A DNA stretch of 64,000 bases from Nitrospiraceae bacterium (GCA_020632635.1 JACKFE010000001.1:868001-932000), one strand, 5' to 3'; shown: positions 1-9,229, counted from the stretch's first letter. The notes: generated from the sequence alone by a model not told the origin. A program made the numbers and translations.

Positions 1-1009
1 CTGTACGTCGGCTGGCCTCCACAATGGAATCGCTCTCCGACTGATAGAGACCAATGTGAATGTCCTCCCCACCCCAGATGGTGGCATAAAACCGATCAGC
101 ATCCGAACTGTTGTAATACTCACGTGCAGTATCCACAGCTCTGGAATAATGAGCATTTCCCAGTTTGTCCATAATCGTGGCAGGACGCTCTTCATTCTTA
201 TACAGTTTTTCCGCGACATGCACATAAAAATCAGGGTCTTCCACCTTGTGTGTTTCCTGAAAATCCGCATAGGTTTTGATTTGCTGGAAACCCACCTCAT
301 GCATGAGGCGACGGGTATATTCTTTTCTCAAGGGATACATGTTGAGGTGAAACGCTTCCCCATCGGGAAAGGTGTACCGAAACCTGGCCAGCCCTTCATC
401 CACATATTCCGGTTCCGCACTGACATTGTCTCCGCAATAGTAATATACATGCTTGGACGTAAACCCACTGTCTAAAATCCCGTCATAATTGCGTTGATCC
501 AATATCAATACCCCATCATGGTTCAACGCTGAATAAAACTCCGCCAAGGCCTTCCGGCGATCCTGCTCGGAAAAAAGGTGAGTAAGAGAATTCCCCAGGC
601 AAATCACCGCATCGTATTTATTGTGGATATCCCGGCTCAGCCATCGCCAATCGGCATGAATCGTGCGCATAATAAACCCAGCCCTACGCGCATTTTCAAA
701 CGCTTGCGCCAACATTTCCGGACTGCCATCTGCACTAATCACATCGAACCCCGCCCGCAATAGCCGAATGGAGTGAAAACCCGTTCCCGTGGCCACATCC
801 AGGACACGCTTAACTCCGCGCTCCTTTAAAATGCGGATAAAAAAGTCGCCTTCGCTAGAGGCACGGGCTTCCCAATCGATGAGGTCGTCCCACTTCTGGA
901 CAAAACTATGGACATATTCTCGTTTATAGAGATCGGTTTTTCGCTGAGCAATAGGATTGTCGCCATACCCTTGCTCGGACACCTGCAACCTTGCTTTGTC
1001 TGAAATCAT
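1..1009 (-). CDS. Glycine/sarcosine/dimethylglycine N-methyltransferase fusion (partial, 3' end cut by window edge)
   Basis: An open frame of 336 codons runs off the left edge of the window. It starts at ATG 1009 behind a clear AGGAGGTG ribosome site. The first ~280 residues are a glycine/sarcosine N-methyltransferase-type Rossmann fold with SAM motif I VLDVATGTGFHS near residue 70 and acidic motif II (SADGS). After a linker the frame continues into YYNSSDADRFYATIWGGEDIH, the usual beginning of a sarcosine/dimethylglycine methyltransferase. The whole gene is therefore probably a one-chain glycine-to-betaine enzyme, using three SAM per betaine. The divergent BCCT carrier at 1482 supports a role in osmoprotection. 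The family is clear; the fusion is inferred because only about 35 residues of the second domain are visible. Confidence 0.85.
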   Translation of the reverse strand, partial: MISDKARLQVSEQGYGDNPIAQRKTDLYKREYVHSFVQKWDDLIDWEARASSEGDFFIRILKERGVKRVLDVATGTGFHSIRLLRAGFDVISADGSPEMLAQAFENARRAGFIMRTIHADWRWLSRDIHNKYDAVICLGNSLTHLFSEQDRRKALAEFYSALNHDGVLILDQRNYDGILDSGFTSKHVYYYCGDNVSAEPEYVDEGLARFRYTFPDGEAFHLNMYPLRKEYTRRLMHEVGFQQIKTYADFQETHKVEDPDFYVHVAEKLYKNEERPATIMDKLGNAHYSRAVDTAREYYNSSDADRFYATIWGGEDIHIGLYQSESDSIVEASRRT

Positions 1010-1481
1010 GGGAACACCTCCTGGAGAGCCGCTGCTCTCGCCACCTCCTTCAATAGTGGGAAAAAGTGAGTAAAAACCGACACCATCAAATCATGGATTA
1101 ACAAACCGACATGCCAAATCCTTTGTTTCGAGACACCCCCGCAGGGCTACTACCCTACCGAAAAAAAATGGCCCTCCGAACTTCTCTTGTGAGCGTAAGG
1201 AAGGCCCGGCTTTTCGAACGTTACTTTGAATCTAACTCTTTACCCTTACCAGGGCAACCCCTTGCCACAAGATATCTGCGACCATCAAAAGGCAACAGGT
1301 CGGCTTTAATCACAAAAACCTACAGGGTTTTGACTAACCTTCCTCAAAAAGGTCTGCGATGCATCAACGATTCGTCCAAATGAATCATTCAGCACCTCAC
1401 TCAGCAAACATGGGATGATTCCTTGTTCATCTCGAACATTTATGTTAAGGCCTTACCTTCCCCATTCAATACCACCGTCCC
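1010..1481. promoter_or_regulatory. Divergent intergenic region between betaine methyltransferase and BCCT genes
   Basis: About 470 bp separate the two divergent osmoprotection genes, so both promoters should lie here. A perfect 6-bp hairpin (arms 1024-1029 and 1034-1039, 4-nt loop) sits directly upstream of the methyltransferase ribosome site at 1015-1022. A 90-codon open frame at 1111-1383 has no ribosome site and a basic, low-complexity product, so I do not call it a gene. No textbook sigma-70 pair stands out. Confidence 0.4.
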
Positions 1482-2972
1482 ATGAATTCAGATAAACCCT
1501 CCAGCCTTGTCTTCAATATATCCTGCATGCTCGCATTATTATTCTTAATGTGGGGGGCGTTCGCTCCAAATCATTTAGCTGTCATCACGGGCAGGCTCCA
1601 AACATCACTACTCGATTCATTTGGCTGGCTCTATGTTTTGTCAGCTACAAGCTTCCTTATATGTGCCCTATGCCTGATTTTTTCCCGGTGGGGAGACATT
1701 CCCCTAGGCCCTAATGGAGTCGAACCCGAATTTCCCCTTCTTACGTGGTTTGCCATGCTCTTCTGCGCAGGCATGGGGATTGGTCTGGTGTTTTGGGGCG
1801 TAGCTGAGCCAACATCCCACTTCCATGACCCGCCAGTTGGGGAAGGAGCAACACCGCAAGCCGCCCGACTAGCCTTACAATATGCTTTTTTCCATTGGGG
1901 GTTACATCCATGGGCCATTTACACCATGGTCGGCATGGCCCTGGCGTATTTCCAGTTTCGGAAAGAGACACCAGGATTATTTAGTATCGGTTGCCAGCCA
2001 CTTTTAGGGAGGCATGCCGGCGGATTTCTGGGAATGACGATCGATGTTATTGCGGTGTTCGCCACAGTCTTCGGTGTAGCCACCTCTTTGGGCTTTGGCG
2101 CTGTACAGATCAGTGGAGGTCTTTCATACGTGTTCGGTGTGGCCAATTCCCTCACCACTCAACTGATCTTGATCGCCATTGTCACTATACTCTTTATGCT
2201 CTCTGCTCAGACCGGCCTACAACGCGGGATCAAATATCTCAGTAACCTCAACATGGTCCTGGCGCTTGCCTTGCTCTTGTTTCTCCTGCTATTCGGCCCA
2301 ACCCATTTTATCATGACAGCGTTTCCTTCAACATTCGGCCACTACATTCAAAACCTGCCGACCATGAGCCTTAATCTCGCCCCATTTCGCGACTCAACTT
2401 GGATTCATAATTGGACACTGTTTTACTGGGCATGGTGGATTGCCTGGGCACCCTTCGTCGGCACCTTCATCGCCAGAATTTCCAAAGGCCGCACAGTCCG
2501 TCAATTCGTCTTGGGAGTCCTTTTAGTGCCCTCGATTTTCTGTGCCTTCTGGTTTACCGTCTTCGGGGGAACGGGAATCGCGTTAGAACTCTTTCAAGAT
2601 GTGCCCCTGAAAAGCATCATGGATGAGCAGGGGATAGAGGTGTTGTTATTCACCGTCTTAGAACAATACCCCGCTGGAATCATCATGTCTCTCATCGCCA
2701 TCTTCTTAATCGGAACATTCTTCATTACTTCCGCCGATTCAGCCACTTTCGTGCTGGGAACCTTGACCACTCAGGGCAACCTCAATCCCCCTAACCGCGT
2801 CAAATTCACTTGGGGTATCATCCAATCCCTCTCAGCCGCTATTCTCCTGTGGTCGGGTGGACTGAAAGGGCTCCAAACCGGCGCCATTCTAGCTGCCTTC
2901 CCCTTCGTTTTTGTCATCATCATTCTGATCATCTCTCTCCTGAAATCCTTCCAGGAAGAGACCAAAAGATAA
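1482..2972 (+). CDS. BCCT-family betaine/choline/carnitine transporter
   Basis: This is a 496-residue polytopic inner-membrane carrier with about 12 hydrophobic segments, the usual length of the short BCCT group that lacks a long cytosolic tail. The family signature is complete around residue 310: WTLFYWAWW, then PFVGTFIARISKGRT. The Trp-rich stretch forms the trimethylammonium-binding box in this family. AGMGIGLVFWGVAEP near residue 95 is a second family motif. It most likely imports glycine betaine or another quaternary amine, driven by Na+ or H+. It diverges from the betaine methyltransferase, so the locus pairs synthesis with uptake. The start is ATG 1482; no strong ribosome site is visible. 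Confidence 0.93.
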   Translation: MNSDKPSSLVFNISCMLALLFLMWGAFAPNHLAVITGRLQTSLLDSFGWLYVLSATSFLICALCLIFSRWGDIPLGPNGVEPEFPLLTWFAMLFCAGMGIGLVFWGVAEPTSHFHDPPVGEGATPQAARLALQYAFFHWGLHPWAIYTMVGMALAYFQFRKETPGLFSIGCQPLLGRHAGGFLGMTIDVIAVFATVFGVATSLGFGAVQISGGLSYVFGVANSLTTQLILIAIVTILFMLSAQTGLQRGIKYLSNLNMVLALALLLFLLLFGPTHFIMTAFPSTFGHYIQNLPTMSLNLAPFRDSTWIHNWTLFYWAWWIAWAPFVGTFIARISKGRTVRQFVLGVLLVPSIFCAFWFTVFGGTGIALELFQDVPLKSIMDEQGIEVLLFTVLEQYPAGIIMSLIAIFLIGTFFITSADSATFVLGTLTTQGNLNPPNRVKFTWGIIQSLSAAILLWSGGLKGLQTGAILAAFPFVFVIIILIISLLKSFQEETKR

Positions 2973-3199
2973 ACATGGGAAGATCGACCAAGAAAATGCG
3001 CAACACGACCTACGTCAATTTTGGTGCCACCTGAAATTTTCACTTCCCGGAATGATTAAGGATGGCTCCACGCAAACGATTGTCCGACTGGATTTTACAA
3101 TCTCATCACGCTACCCTGTATCGCACAACATTTATCTCCCCATTCACTCCGATTATTGAACAGGATGGCCAGGCCTGTTTTTGAAGAGGAGGGTTGTGC

Positions 3200-3565
3200 A
3201 TGATGCACATTCAGACAGAGGTGTACTCTGAGGCTATCGTTTTGCAACTGAAAGGTCGCTTTGACTACCACACAATGGAGGGGTTTCAAACTGCCCTTTC
3301 GCAAGCTGAAAAGCCTCCGAATCCTCCCCATATCATTCTTGATTTGCATCACCTGACTTTTATTGACAGCATGGCCATTGGACGATTGGTCGGAACCTGG
3401 CACCGGCTAAAACGAGAGTCCACTCGGTTTACTTTGGCTGCACAAACAGGGTATGTGGATAGGGTTCTCAAAGAAATCAAGCTAGCGGCCATCATTCCTA
3501 CGGTCCCAACTGTTGAAGAGGCCCTAGCATTGCCACAAATGCTTGAAAGGAATTCCGATGCCTGA
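3200..3565 (+). CDS. STAS-domain protein (anti-sigma factor antagonist-like)
   Basis: This 121-residue protein is a single STAS domain: a beta-rich start, then HIILDLHHLTFIDSMAIGRLV near residue 50, where the Ser of the D-S-x-x-I/L-G loop is the usual phosphorylation site. Such proteins bind anti-sigma factors, or act as bacteriophospholipid-toluene transport or stressosome parts. No RsbW-like kinase or phosphatase lies next to it. The start is ATG 3200 (an ATG also follows at 3203) because GAGGAGGG lies 7 bp upstream; a TTG start at 3194 would overlap that site. The last 8 bp overlap the next gene, suggesting translational coupling. Confidence 0.82.
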   Translation: MMHIQTEVYSEAIVLQLKGRFDYHTMEGFQTALSQAEKPPNPPHIILDLHHLTFIDSMAIGRLVGTWHRLKRESTRFTLAAQTGYVDRVLKEIKLAAIIPTVPTVEEALALPQMLERNSDA

Positions 3566-3923
3566 AACTTATCTCGACCCACCCCACATTACCATCACCG
3601 AAACCTTGCTCCGCTTTTATGTGTTTCTGGGTCAATATATTGATCGCTGCCTGGATATGGAACATCGTCGGTCCCTTCCTGAACAAGAATTTCAACAACA
3701 TTTAGCCACCACCCATGATCAGGTTGTCAGCCTGTTGGCCACCAATCGAGTCGTGAAAAACAAGGCTGAAGCCGAATTTCAACATGTCAGCAATCTCTGC
3801 CTTGAATATCTTGCCCATCCTGACTTGCCTGAGCACCAATGCGCACTCCAACAAGAACGAGAAACCCTTACAGTGAAAATGTTGGCTTTAAGTGATCTGT
3901 TAGCTGTCTTTCGTTCTGTATAA
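3558..3923 (+). CDS. Hypothetical protein coupled to STAS gene
   Basis: The protein has 121 residues and no family I recognise. It looks all-helical and soluble, rich in Glu, Gln, His and Leu, with no signal peptide or membrane segment. Its start ATG 3558 overlaps the STAS stop as ATGCCTGA, with GAAAGGA as ribosome site inside the upstream gene. That tight overlap makes a joint function with the STAS protein likely, for example as its binding partner, but the sequence does not show what it does. It is the last gene before the HEAT cluster, with a 143-bp gap. Confidence 0.65.
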   Translation: MPETYLDPPHITITETLLRFYVFLGQYIDRCLDMEHRRSLPEQEFQQHLATTHDQVVSLLATNRVVKNKAEAEFQHVSNLCLEYLAHPDLPEHQCALQQERETLTVKMLALSDLLAVFRSV

Positions 3924-4066
3924 TAACCACCATTCTCGCCCGCCCACTCTGCCTGCCCACACAATTGACCCTTAAAAAATTCCTATGGTACCGTCGGACA
4001 AGGGTTTTTTCTTATTGTTAGACTAGGGGCCTTTTTTACATCGATTCTCGCCTTTGGGAGGCTTCA

Positions 4067-5158
4067 ATGAGTGACGCTGTGACCGAACAGATCGCAGCTC
4101 TGATGGATGAAGATTGGGGCATTCGTGAAGATGCCGCCACGGCATTGGGCCAATTACAAGATGCGCGGGGTGTTTCTCCTCTCATTCGGGCGTTGGGTGA
4201 TTCAGATCGGGCCGTCCGGCAGGCGGCGGCGGCTTCTTTAAAAACGTTAGGGGAACCCGCCATCGTTCCTCTAGGCTTTTGTCTCCAAGATTCAAATCTG
4301 GAAGTGCAGGAGTCCGCATCCTCAATACTGGCAGCCATCGCAGACGACCGTGTTCTAGAACCCCTTTTATCTTCTTTACTGAGTCCGAACTGGATTGTTC
4401 GTATGCATAGCGTTAAAGCCTTGGGGCGGATTCAGGCTTCCCGCACTCTGGAGACCCTTCTCTTACTACTCCAGGACAAAGTACCAGCAGTCCGTGATGA
4501 AGCCGCCAAAGCGATTGCGAACATGGGCGAAGCCAGCCTCCCTCCCCTTCTCGAACAGTTGGAGAACCCGGATTGGCGTGTGCGATTACGCGCCGTGGAA
4601 ACGTTGGCGTTGCTCAAATCACCGGGCACGGTAGAACCCTTGATGACCGTAGTCCTCAAGGATCCCGATACCGCTGTTCGCCAGGACGCCATACGCACTT
4701 TAGGCATTATTGGAAATGCCCGGGCTATTCCCCTTCTTCTCGAAGCCCTGAAAGACCCATCCTTGAAACTATCGGCCATTCAAGCTTTGGGACAGATGCG
4801 TTCTCGAGACGCCGTTCAAGCCTTAATCTCGGTCATTGAGGTGCTCCCTATTGCCGATTTTGTGGACCGTATGGAAGGATGCACCGATCCACGGTACAAA
4901 AACGAACTCCCACCATTGGAGGCTGCGGTCAAAGCACTGGCACAAATAGGCGATCCTCAAGCCATTCCGGTGTTGGTCAATGCCCTGAAAAGTACGCTTT
5001 TGCGACAGGAAGCGGCGGAAGCCCTCACACATTTCGGGGTTCCTGCCAAGACGGCTCTCTTTGCCTTACTGAAAACCGAACCTGATCAGAATTTACGCCA
5101 TCACATTATGGAAACCTTGTCTCAATTGGGTTGGCGGCCGGGACAAGTCCGTTTATAG
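4067..5158 (+). CDS. HEAT-repeat protein 1 of 4
   Basis: The 363 residues are almost entirely HEAT repeats of about 31 residues, each with a helix-turn-helix and the recurring pattern D-x-x-VR-x-A/E-A-A-x-A-L-G-x-(I/L) and a P-L-(I/L)-x-A-L second helix. About ten repeats can be counted. Residues 250-290 break the pattern with an insert (VDRMEGCTDPRYKNELPP) also seen in PBS-lyase-type HEAT proteins. There is no signal peptide and no catalytic motif, so it is probably a cytosolic scaffold. The start is ATG 4067, behind GGGAGG. It is the first of four same-strand HEAT genes with small gaps, very likely an operon that grew by duplication. Confidence 0.85.
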   Translation: MSDAVTEQIAALMDEDWGIREDAATALGQLQDARGVSPLIRALGDSDRAVRQAAAASLKTLGEPAIVPLGFCLQDSNLEVQESASSILAAIADDRVLEPLLSSLLSPNWIVRMHSVKALGRIQASRTLETLLLLLQDKVPAVRDEAAKAIANMGEASLPPLLEQLENPDWRVRLRAVETLALLKSPGTVEPLMTVVLKDPDTAVRQDAIRTLGIIGNARAIPLLLEALKDPSLKLSAIQALGQMRSRDAVQALISVIEVLPIADFVDRMEGCTDPRYKNELPPLEAAVKALAQIGDPQAIPVLVNALKSTLLRQEAAEALTHFGVPAKTALFALLKTEPDQNLRHHIMETLSQLGWRPGQVRL

Positions 5159-5182
5159 TGGCCTGTAATTGAAAGAGCACTC

Positions 5183-6271
5183 ATGCCCAAAGAAACGTTT
5201 GAAACCATTATTGCCGAGCTGGACCATGAAGAAGACTGGCGCAGGATGCGTGCGACCTCCACTTGCATGAAGGGAGGGCCGAAAGCCGTTGAGGCCATTA
5301 TCCAGGCCATGACCACGGGGAGCCCAAAATATAAAGTGGAAGCCATTAAAATGTTGGCCCGACTGCGAGATCCCAGAGCTGGCTTAGCCTTGGCCGGCAG
5401 CATCAGGGACGAAGATGACCAAGTGCGACAGGCGGCAGTGGCCGCTCTGGAATACATGGCCGGCATTTTGAACGAGGATACGGCCGCAGCCCTTTTAGAA
5501 GGATTACAAGAGGAATCCTTGCAAGCGCGCATCAAGACCCTCCTGGGTGTCATCCCTTCTTCAATTGGCCCGTTATCTCAACAGCTTCGAGACCCTGACG
5601 AGGCCACCCGTATCCGGGCCGCTGACATCCTCTCGCATTTGCTAGATCCACGGTCCGCTGACGCATTTGTGGATGCCATGGCCGATCCGCAATTACAGGA
5701 TATTGCCACAGACACGCTCCGTAAACTTGGAGCCATCCGAGATCGAATCGACCAAATTATGGACGATCTTCGAGACGTGGAAGAGTCCGAACTCAAAGAA
5801 GGAGCGCGTCAAGAAGCCGTGATTCAATTACATCGGATTGGCCGACCTGCGGTCGAAATCTTGTTGGAATACCTGGAAGATGATGATTGGGTTGTGCGGG
5901 AAGCTGCAGCTGATACCTTAGGTAAAATTGGCGATATGCGTGCAGTGGAACCCCTAATGGCACGCCTTCAATCCGATAAGGATACGGGGGTCAAAGAACA
6001 TGCCCTCAAATCACTTGGCTTGTTAGGCGACCCGCGGCCGGTGGATTTGTTTATTGAAGCCATTCCCATTCGCCCACTCCGGGTGTTGGCCGTTGAGGCC
6101 CTGGAAAAAGTGAAAGATGTAGAGGTTTTGCGTCCCCATGCGGAGCTTTTCAAGCAACTGAAGCATGACCGGGATGGCCTTATTTCATATAATTCGGGAG
6201 TCATCCTTGACAAACTAGAGGCTGCCGCTGCACAAATGGACGAAGAATCTTGGGCAGGAAAGGAGTCATAG
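5183..6271 (+). CDS. HEAT-repeat protein 2 of 4
   Basis: This is a 362-residue HEAT-repeat protein, 24 bp after the first one. Repeats run through most of the chain; the best are around residues 225-300 (DDDWVVREAAADTLGKIGD). Between about 185 and 220 lies a more acidic, charged helix that interrupts the array. The last 60 residues are helical with weaker repeat character. It is cytosolic with no enzymatic motif. It is paralogous to its neighbours, but repeat spacing differs, so the copies have diverged rather than being recent duplicates. The gap to the next gene is only 4 bp. Confidence 0.85.
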   Translation: MPKETFETIIAELDHEEDWRRMRATSTCMKGGPKAVEAIIQAMTTGSPKYKVEAIKMLARLRDPRAGLALAGSIRDEDDQVRQAAVAALEYMAGILNEDTAAALLEGLQEESLQARIKTLLGVIPSSIGPLSQQLRDPDEATRIRAADILSHLLDPRSADAFVDAMADPQLQDIATDTLRKLGAIRDRIDQIMDDLRDVEESELKEGARQEAVIQLHRIGRPAVEILLEYLEDDDWVVREAAADTLGKIGDMRAVEPLMARLQSDKDTGVKEHALKSLGLLGDPRPVDLFIEAIPIRPLRVLAVEALEKVKDVEVLRPHAELFKQLKHDRDGLISYNSGVILDKLEAAAAQMDEESWAGKES

Positions 6272-6275
6272 GATC

Positions 6276-7043
6276 ATGAGTGAGAGCCCTAGGGTAGAAC
6301 AACTATTAGCAGCCCTTCGTGATGACAATGAAGCTCTGCGAAACCATGCCGCTTCTCGACTGGGAGAAATCGGGACCGATGCCATTCCTAACCTTATCAA
6401 CCTGTTTCTTGAAGATGACTGCGTTATTCGAGAGGCAGCTACCAGTGCCCTGGTTCAGATTGGGGAAGGGGCGATTACCCCATTAATCGAGGCCTTACAG
6501 GAAGATGAGGAATGGGCCGTTCGTGAGCAAGCGGCATCGGCCTTAGGTAAATTGCGGGCGGCCAGTGCGGTAGGTCCGCTCACCCATGCCTTACGAAACG
6601 ACAAAGACGGGGCAGTCCGGACAGCTGCCATCTGGGCATTGGAACGAATTGGCGATCCCGAAGCCGTTCCGGCGTTGGTTGATGCCTTGATGGACGCAAC
6701 GTTGAGAGAGGATGCAGCTAGGGTTTTAAAAAAACTCGGAGACTCCCGTGCCACCGATGCGCTTGTGGAAGGGCTGCAGGCATCCAATTGGATCGTCCGG
6801 CGGCACGCTGCCGAAGCCTTGGGGAAAATCGGTGATGTACGGTCCTTTGATCCATTAGTCCAAGCTCTGTCAGATGAAGATTGGCTCGTTCGGCGGAACG
6901 CGGCGGAATCTTTGGCGCGCCTCAGAGACTCCCGAGCCATCGACTCCCTGGTCTCTCTCCTGGAGGATGAGAATGAAATGGTGCGGGACACTGTCGAAGG
7001 GGCCTTGGCCAGCTTGGGATGGACCCCTAGCTCCTCCACATAA
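6276..7043 (+). CDS. HEAT-repeat protein 3 of 4
   Basis: The 255 residues form about eight very regular HEAT repeats of 31 residues (for example NWIVRRHAAEALGKIGD followed by DEDWLVRRNAAESLARLRD). These repeats are closest to the HEAT_2 / PBS-lyase HEAT-like group. It starts at ATG 6276, 4 bp after the previous stop, with an AAGGAG site inside the upstream gene's end. It is acidic, soluble and without other domains. The four-gene layout suggests the products work together as a scaffold or adaptor set; the partner is unknown. Confidence 0.87.
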   Translation: MSESPRVEQLLAALRDDNEALRNHAASRLGEIGTDAIPNLINLFLEDDCVIREAATSALVQIGEGAITPLIEALQEDEEWAVREQAASALGKLRAASAVGPLTHALRNDKDGAVRTAAIWALERIGDPEAVPALVDALMDATLREDAARVLKKLGDSRATDALVEGLQASNWIVRRHAAEALGKIGDVRSFDPLVQALSDEDWLVRRNAAESLARLRDSRAIDSLVSLLEDENEMVRDTVEGALASLGWTPSSST

Positions 7044-7083
7044 TGATGTTGATTTTTTATTTTCATAAGGACACGAAACAACC

Positions 7084-7752
7084 ATGGCAAATGAAGCACC
7101 TGCAAAACTAATTTCCATCGCTCCCAAAGGAGGAGCCAAAAAAGACGGGTTTAATCTTGTGACTGAAAAAGTCACCGGAATTAACATTGAAGCTCGACAA
7201 ATCGAGGTTGAATTATTAGCTTATGACGGAAAGACGGTTCTTCTGGATGTGGGAGAAGAAGCCCTAGGCGATCTTCAAACGATCAAAGTGGGCGATGGCG
7301 CCACACTCCGTATCGTGGAAGAAGATGGAAAGCGAATTGTTAAAAATTTCCGTATCCGCGCCAAAGACCCCAATGCCCAAAGAGCCGAAGCCGCATTGTT
7401 GGACCTTACAGACACTCATTGGCTGAATCGAAAACATGCCGTGGAAGTGTTGGGGGAACTTCGCGTGGAATCTGCCGTCCCTCCCTTGGTTGAAGCCCTC
7501 AATGATGAAGTTGGTGACGTTCGGCAACGAGCCTATGAAGCACTCATTAAAATTGGGGCACCCAGCGTTTCCCAAGTCATTCCCCTATTGATTTCAGAAG
7601 AGGATGACCTTCGCCAATCTGCAACGGAAATTTTACGGAAAATCGGCAAACCAGCAGTTGAACCCTTGGCCACAGCCTTGGCCGACGCAGATGAAAAACT
7701 GCAAAAACGGATCATGAAGGTCTTGGACCGAATGGGGTACAAAAGAAAATAA
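7084..7752 (+). CDS. HEAT-repeat protein 4 of 4 with N-terminal beta domain
   Basis: This 222-residue protein has two parts. Residues 1-100 look like a small beta-barrel or S1/OB-like fold (alternating hydrophobic strands, KVGDGATLRIVEEDGKRIVKNFRI). Residues 105-220 hold about four HEAT repeats. The beta domain is absent from the three upstream paralogues, so this copy may be the one that docks the scaffold to a ligand, RNA or partner; that is inference. It follows the third HEAT gene by 40 bp. The start is ATG 7084, with AAGGA about 13 bp upstream. Confidence 0.8.
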   Translation: MANEAPAKLISIAPKGGAKKDGFNLVTEKVTGINIEARQIEVELLAYDGKTVLLDVGEEALGDLQTIKVGDGATLRIVEEDGKRIVKNFRIRAKDPNAQRAEAALLDLTDTHWLNRKHAVEVLGELRVESAVPPLVEALNDEVGDVRQRAYEALIKIGAPSVSQVIPLLISEEDDLRQSATEILRKIGKPAVEPLATALADADEKLQKRIMKVLDRMGYKRK

Positions 7753-7819
7753 GCCCCTTCCCCCAATCATAGGCCAATCATCAAAACGGCCAGATGACTA
7801 CCGTTCCTGTCCAAACAGA

Positions 7820-9142
7820 CTAGGCGGGACGGGTTCCAACTGTTTTTCGTCCTACCGATACGTAGTAAAACCCCTGTTGCTGCATTCGTGGAGGATCATA
7901 GACATTTCGCAAATCAATAAAAATAGGGGCTTTTGCCTTGGATTTAATTTGATCCAAATCTAAATTTCGAAATTGATTCCATTCGGTCACCAACACCACC
8001 GCATCCACCCCTTCCACTGTGTGATAGGCATCCCGGCAAGGGACTAATTTCGGCAGAACCTTCATCGATTCTGTGAGGGCTTCCGGATCATAGGCTCTCA
8101 CAGTGCACCCAGCCTTCATTAATTGTTCTGCAATGCCCAGGGCTGGTGAATCCCGAATATCATCCGTATTGGGTTTAAACGACAGGCCTAACATACCAAT
8201 CGTTTTTCCTTTGAGATCTCCGACCGCATCCACAATTTTATCCACCATTCGATTCCGTTGTTGATCATTGACCTGTTTGGTAGCTTGGGCAATGGTCATG
8301 GAATATCCAGATTTTTCGCCGATATTGATCAGAGCTGCCGTATCCTTTCCAAAACAAGACCCTCCAAACCCAGGTCCAGCATGGAGAAATTTATTTCCAA
8401 TACGTTTATCCAAGCCCATACCCTTCGAAACCATTTGCACATCCGCTCCGACTTTTTCACACAGATTGGCCATTTCATTGATAAAAGAAATCTTGGTTGC
8501 AAGAAACACATTGGAGGCGTATTTGATAACTTCAGCGGTGGGCACATCCGTAATCACAATGGGCGTCTCAAGCAAATAGAGAGGCCTGTATAGATCTTTC
8601 ATAATGGCTACCGCTTCGGGACTATCGGCTCCGATCACCACCCGATTCGGCCTCATAAAATCCTCAATAGCCGAGCCTTCCCGCAGAAACTCCGGATTCG
8701 ACACGACTCCAAAACTGCACTCCTGGCTTTGATTGCTTTTAATAAGTTCACGAATTCGTTTGGCGGTGCCAACCGGGACGGTCGATTTGGTCACCACGAC
8801 TTTATACCCCGTCATCCGGGTACCGACATTCCTTGCCACTTCATCAACAAAGGAGAGATCCGCAGATCCATCAGGCTGTGGAGGAGTGCCTACAGCAATG
8901 AAAATAACGAGGGCGTCATCAACAGCCTTATGTAAATCAGTAGTGAATTTCAATCGGCCGGCCTGAAAGTTTTTGGTCACCAGCTCGGCTAGCCCGGGCT
9001 CAAAAAAAGGCACCTTGCCTTTCTCCAAGGTCGCGATTCGAGTTTCATCCCGATCCATGCAAGTCACATCCACCCCAAATTCAGCAAAACAGGCTCCTGT
9101 GACCAAGCCGACATAGCCCGTTCCAATTACACTAATGTGCAT
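7820..9142 (-). CDS. ugd: UDP-glucose 6-dehydrogenase
   Basis: This cytosolic enzyme oxidises UDP-glucose to UDP-glucuronate with two NAD+, feeding capsule, LPS and exopolysaccharide synthesis. The 440-residue length is typical. The N-terminal Rossmann fold shows IGTGYVGLVTGACFAEFG; the catalytic Cys lies in GFGGSCFGKDT near residue 260, where FGK replaces the common FPK. The NAD-dependent ending NTDDIRDSPAL near residue 330 is also present. The start is ATG 9142 behind AGGAGGAGCT. It is a single-gene unit, convergent with the HEAT cluster. Confidence 0.95.
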   Translation of the reverse strand: MHISVIGTGYVGLVTGACFAEFGVDVTCMDRDETRIATLEKGKVPFFEPGLAELVTKNFQAGRLKFTTDLHKAVDDALVIFIAVGTPPQPDGSADLSFVDEVARNVGTRMTGYKVVVTKSTVPVGTAKRIRELIKSNQSQECSFGVVSNPEFLREGSAIEDFMRPNRVVIGADSPEAVAIMKDLYRPLYLLETPIVITDVPTAEVIKYASNVFLATKISFINEMANLCEKVGADVQMVSKGMGLDKRIGNKFLHAGPGFGGSCFGKDTAALINIGEKSGYSMTIAQATKQVNDQQRNRMVDKIVDAVGDLKGKTIGMLGLSFKPNTDDIRDSPALGIAEQLMKAGCTVRAYDPEALTESMKVLPKLVPCRDAYHTVEGVDAVVLVTEWNQFRNLDLDQIKSKAKAPIFIDLRNVYDPPRMQQQGFYYVSVGRKTVGTRPA

Positions 9143-9229
9143 AGCTCCTCCTATTTTTCATGAACCTTTTCGGACGCCAATAAAAATTTCTGAACCATTC
9201 TGGATATATTTTCTATATTCTAAAGTTGC

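Noticed and set aside
1111..1383. 90-codon open frame between the betaine genes
   Set aside because: No ribosome site, basic low-complexity product, and it occupies the needed promoter region.
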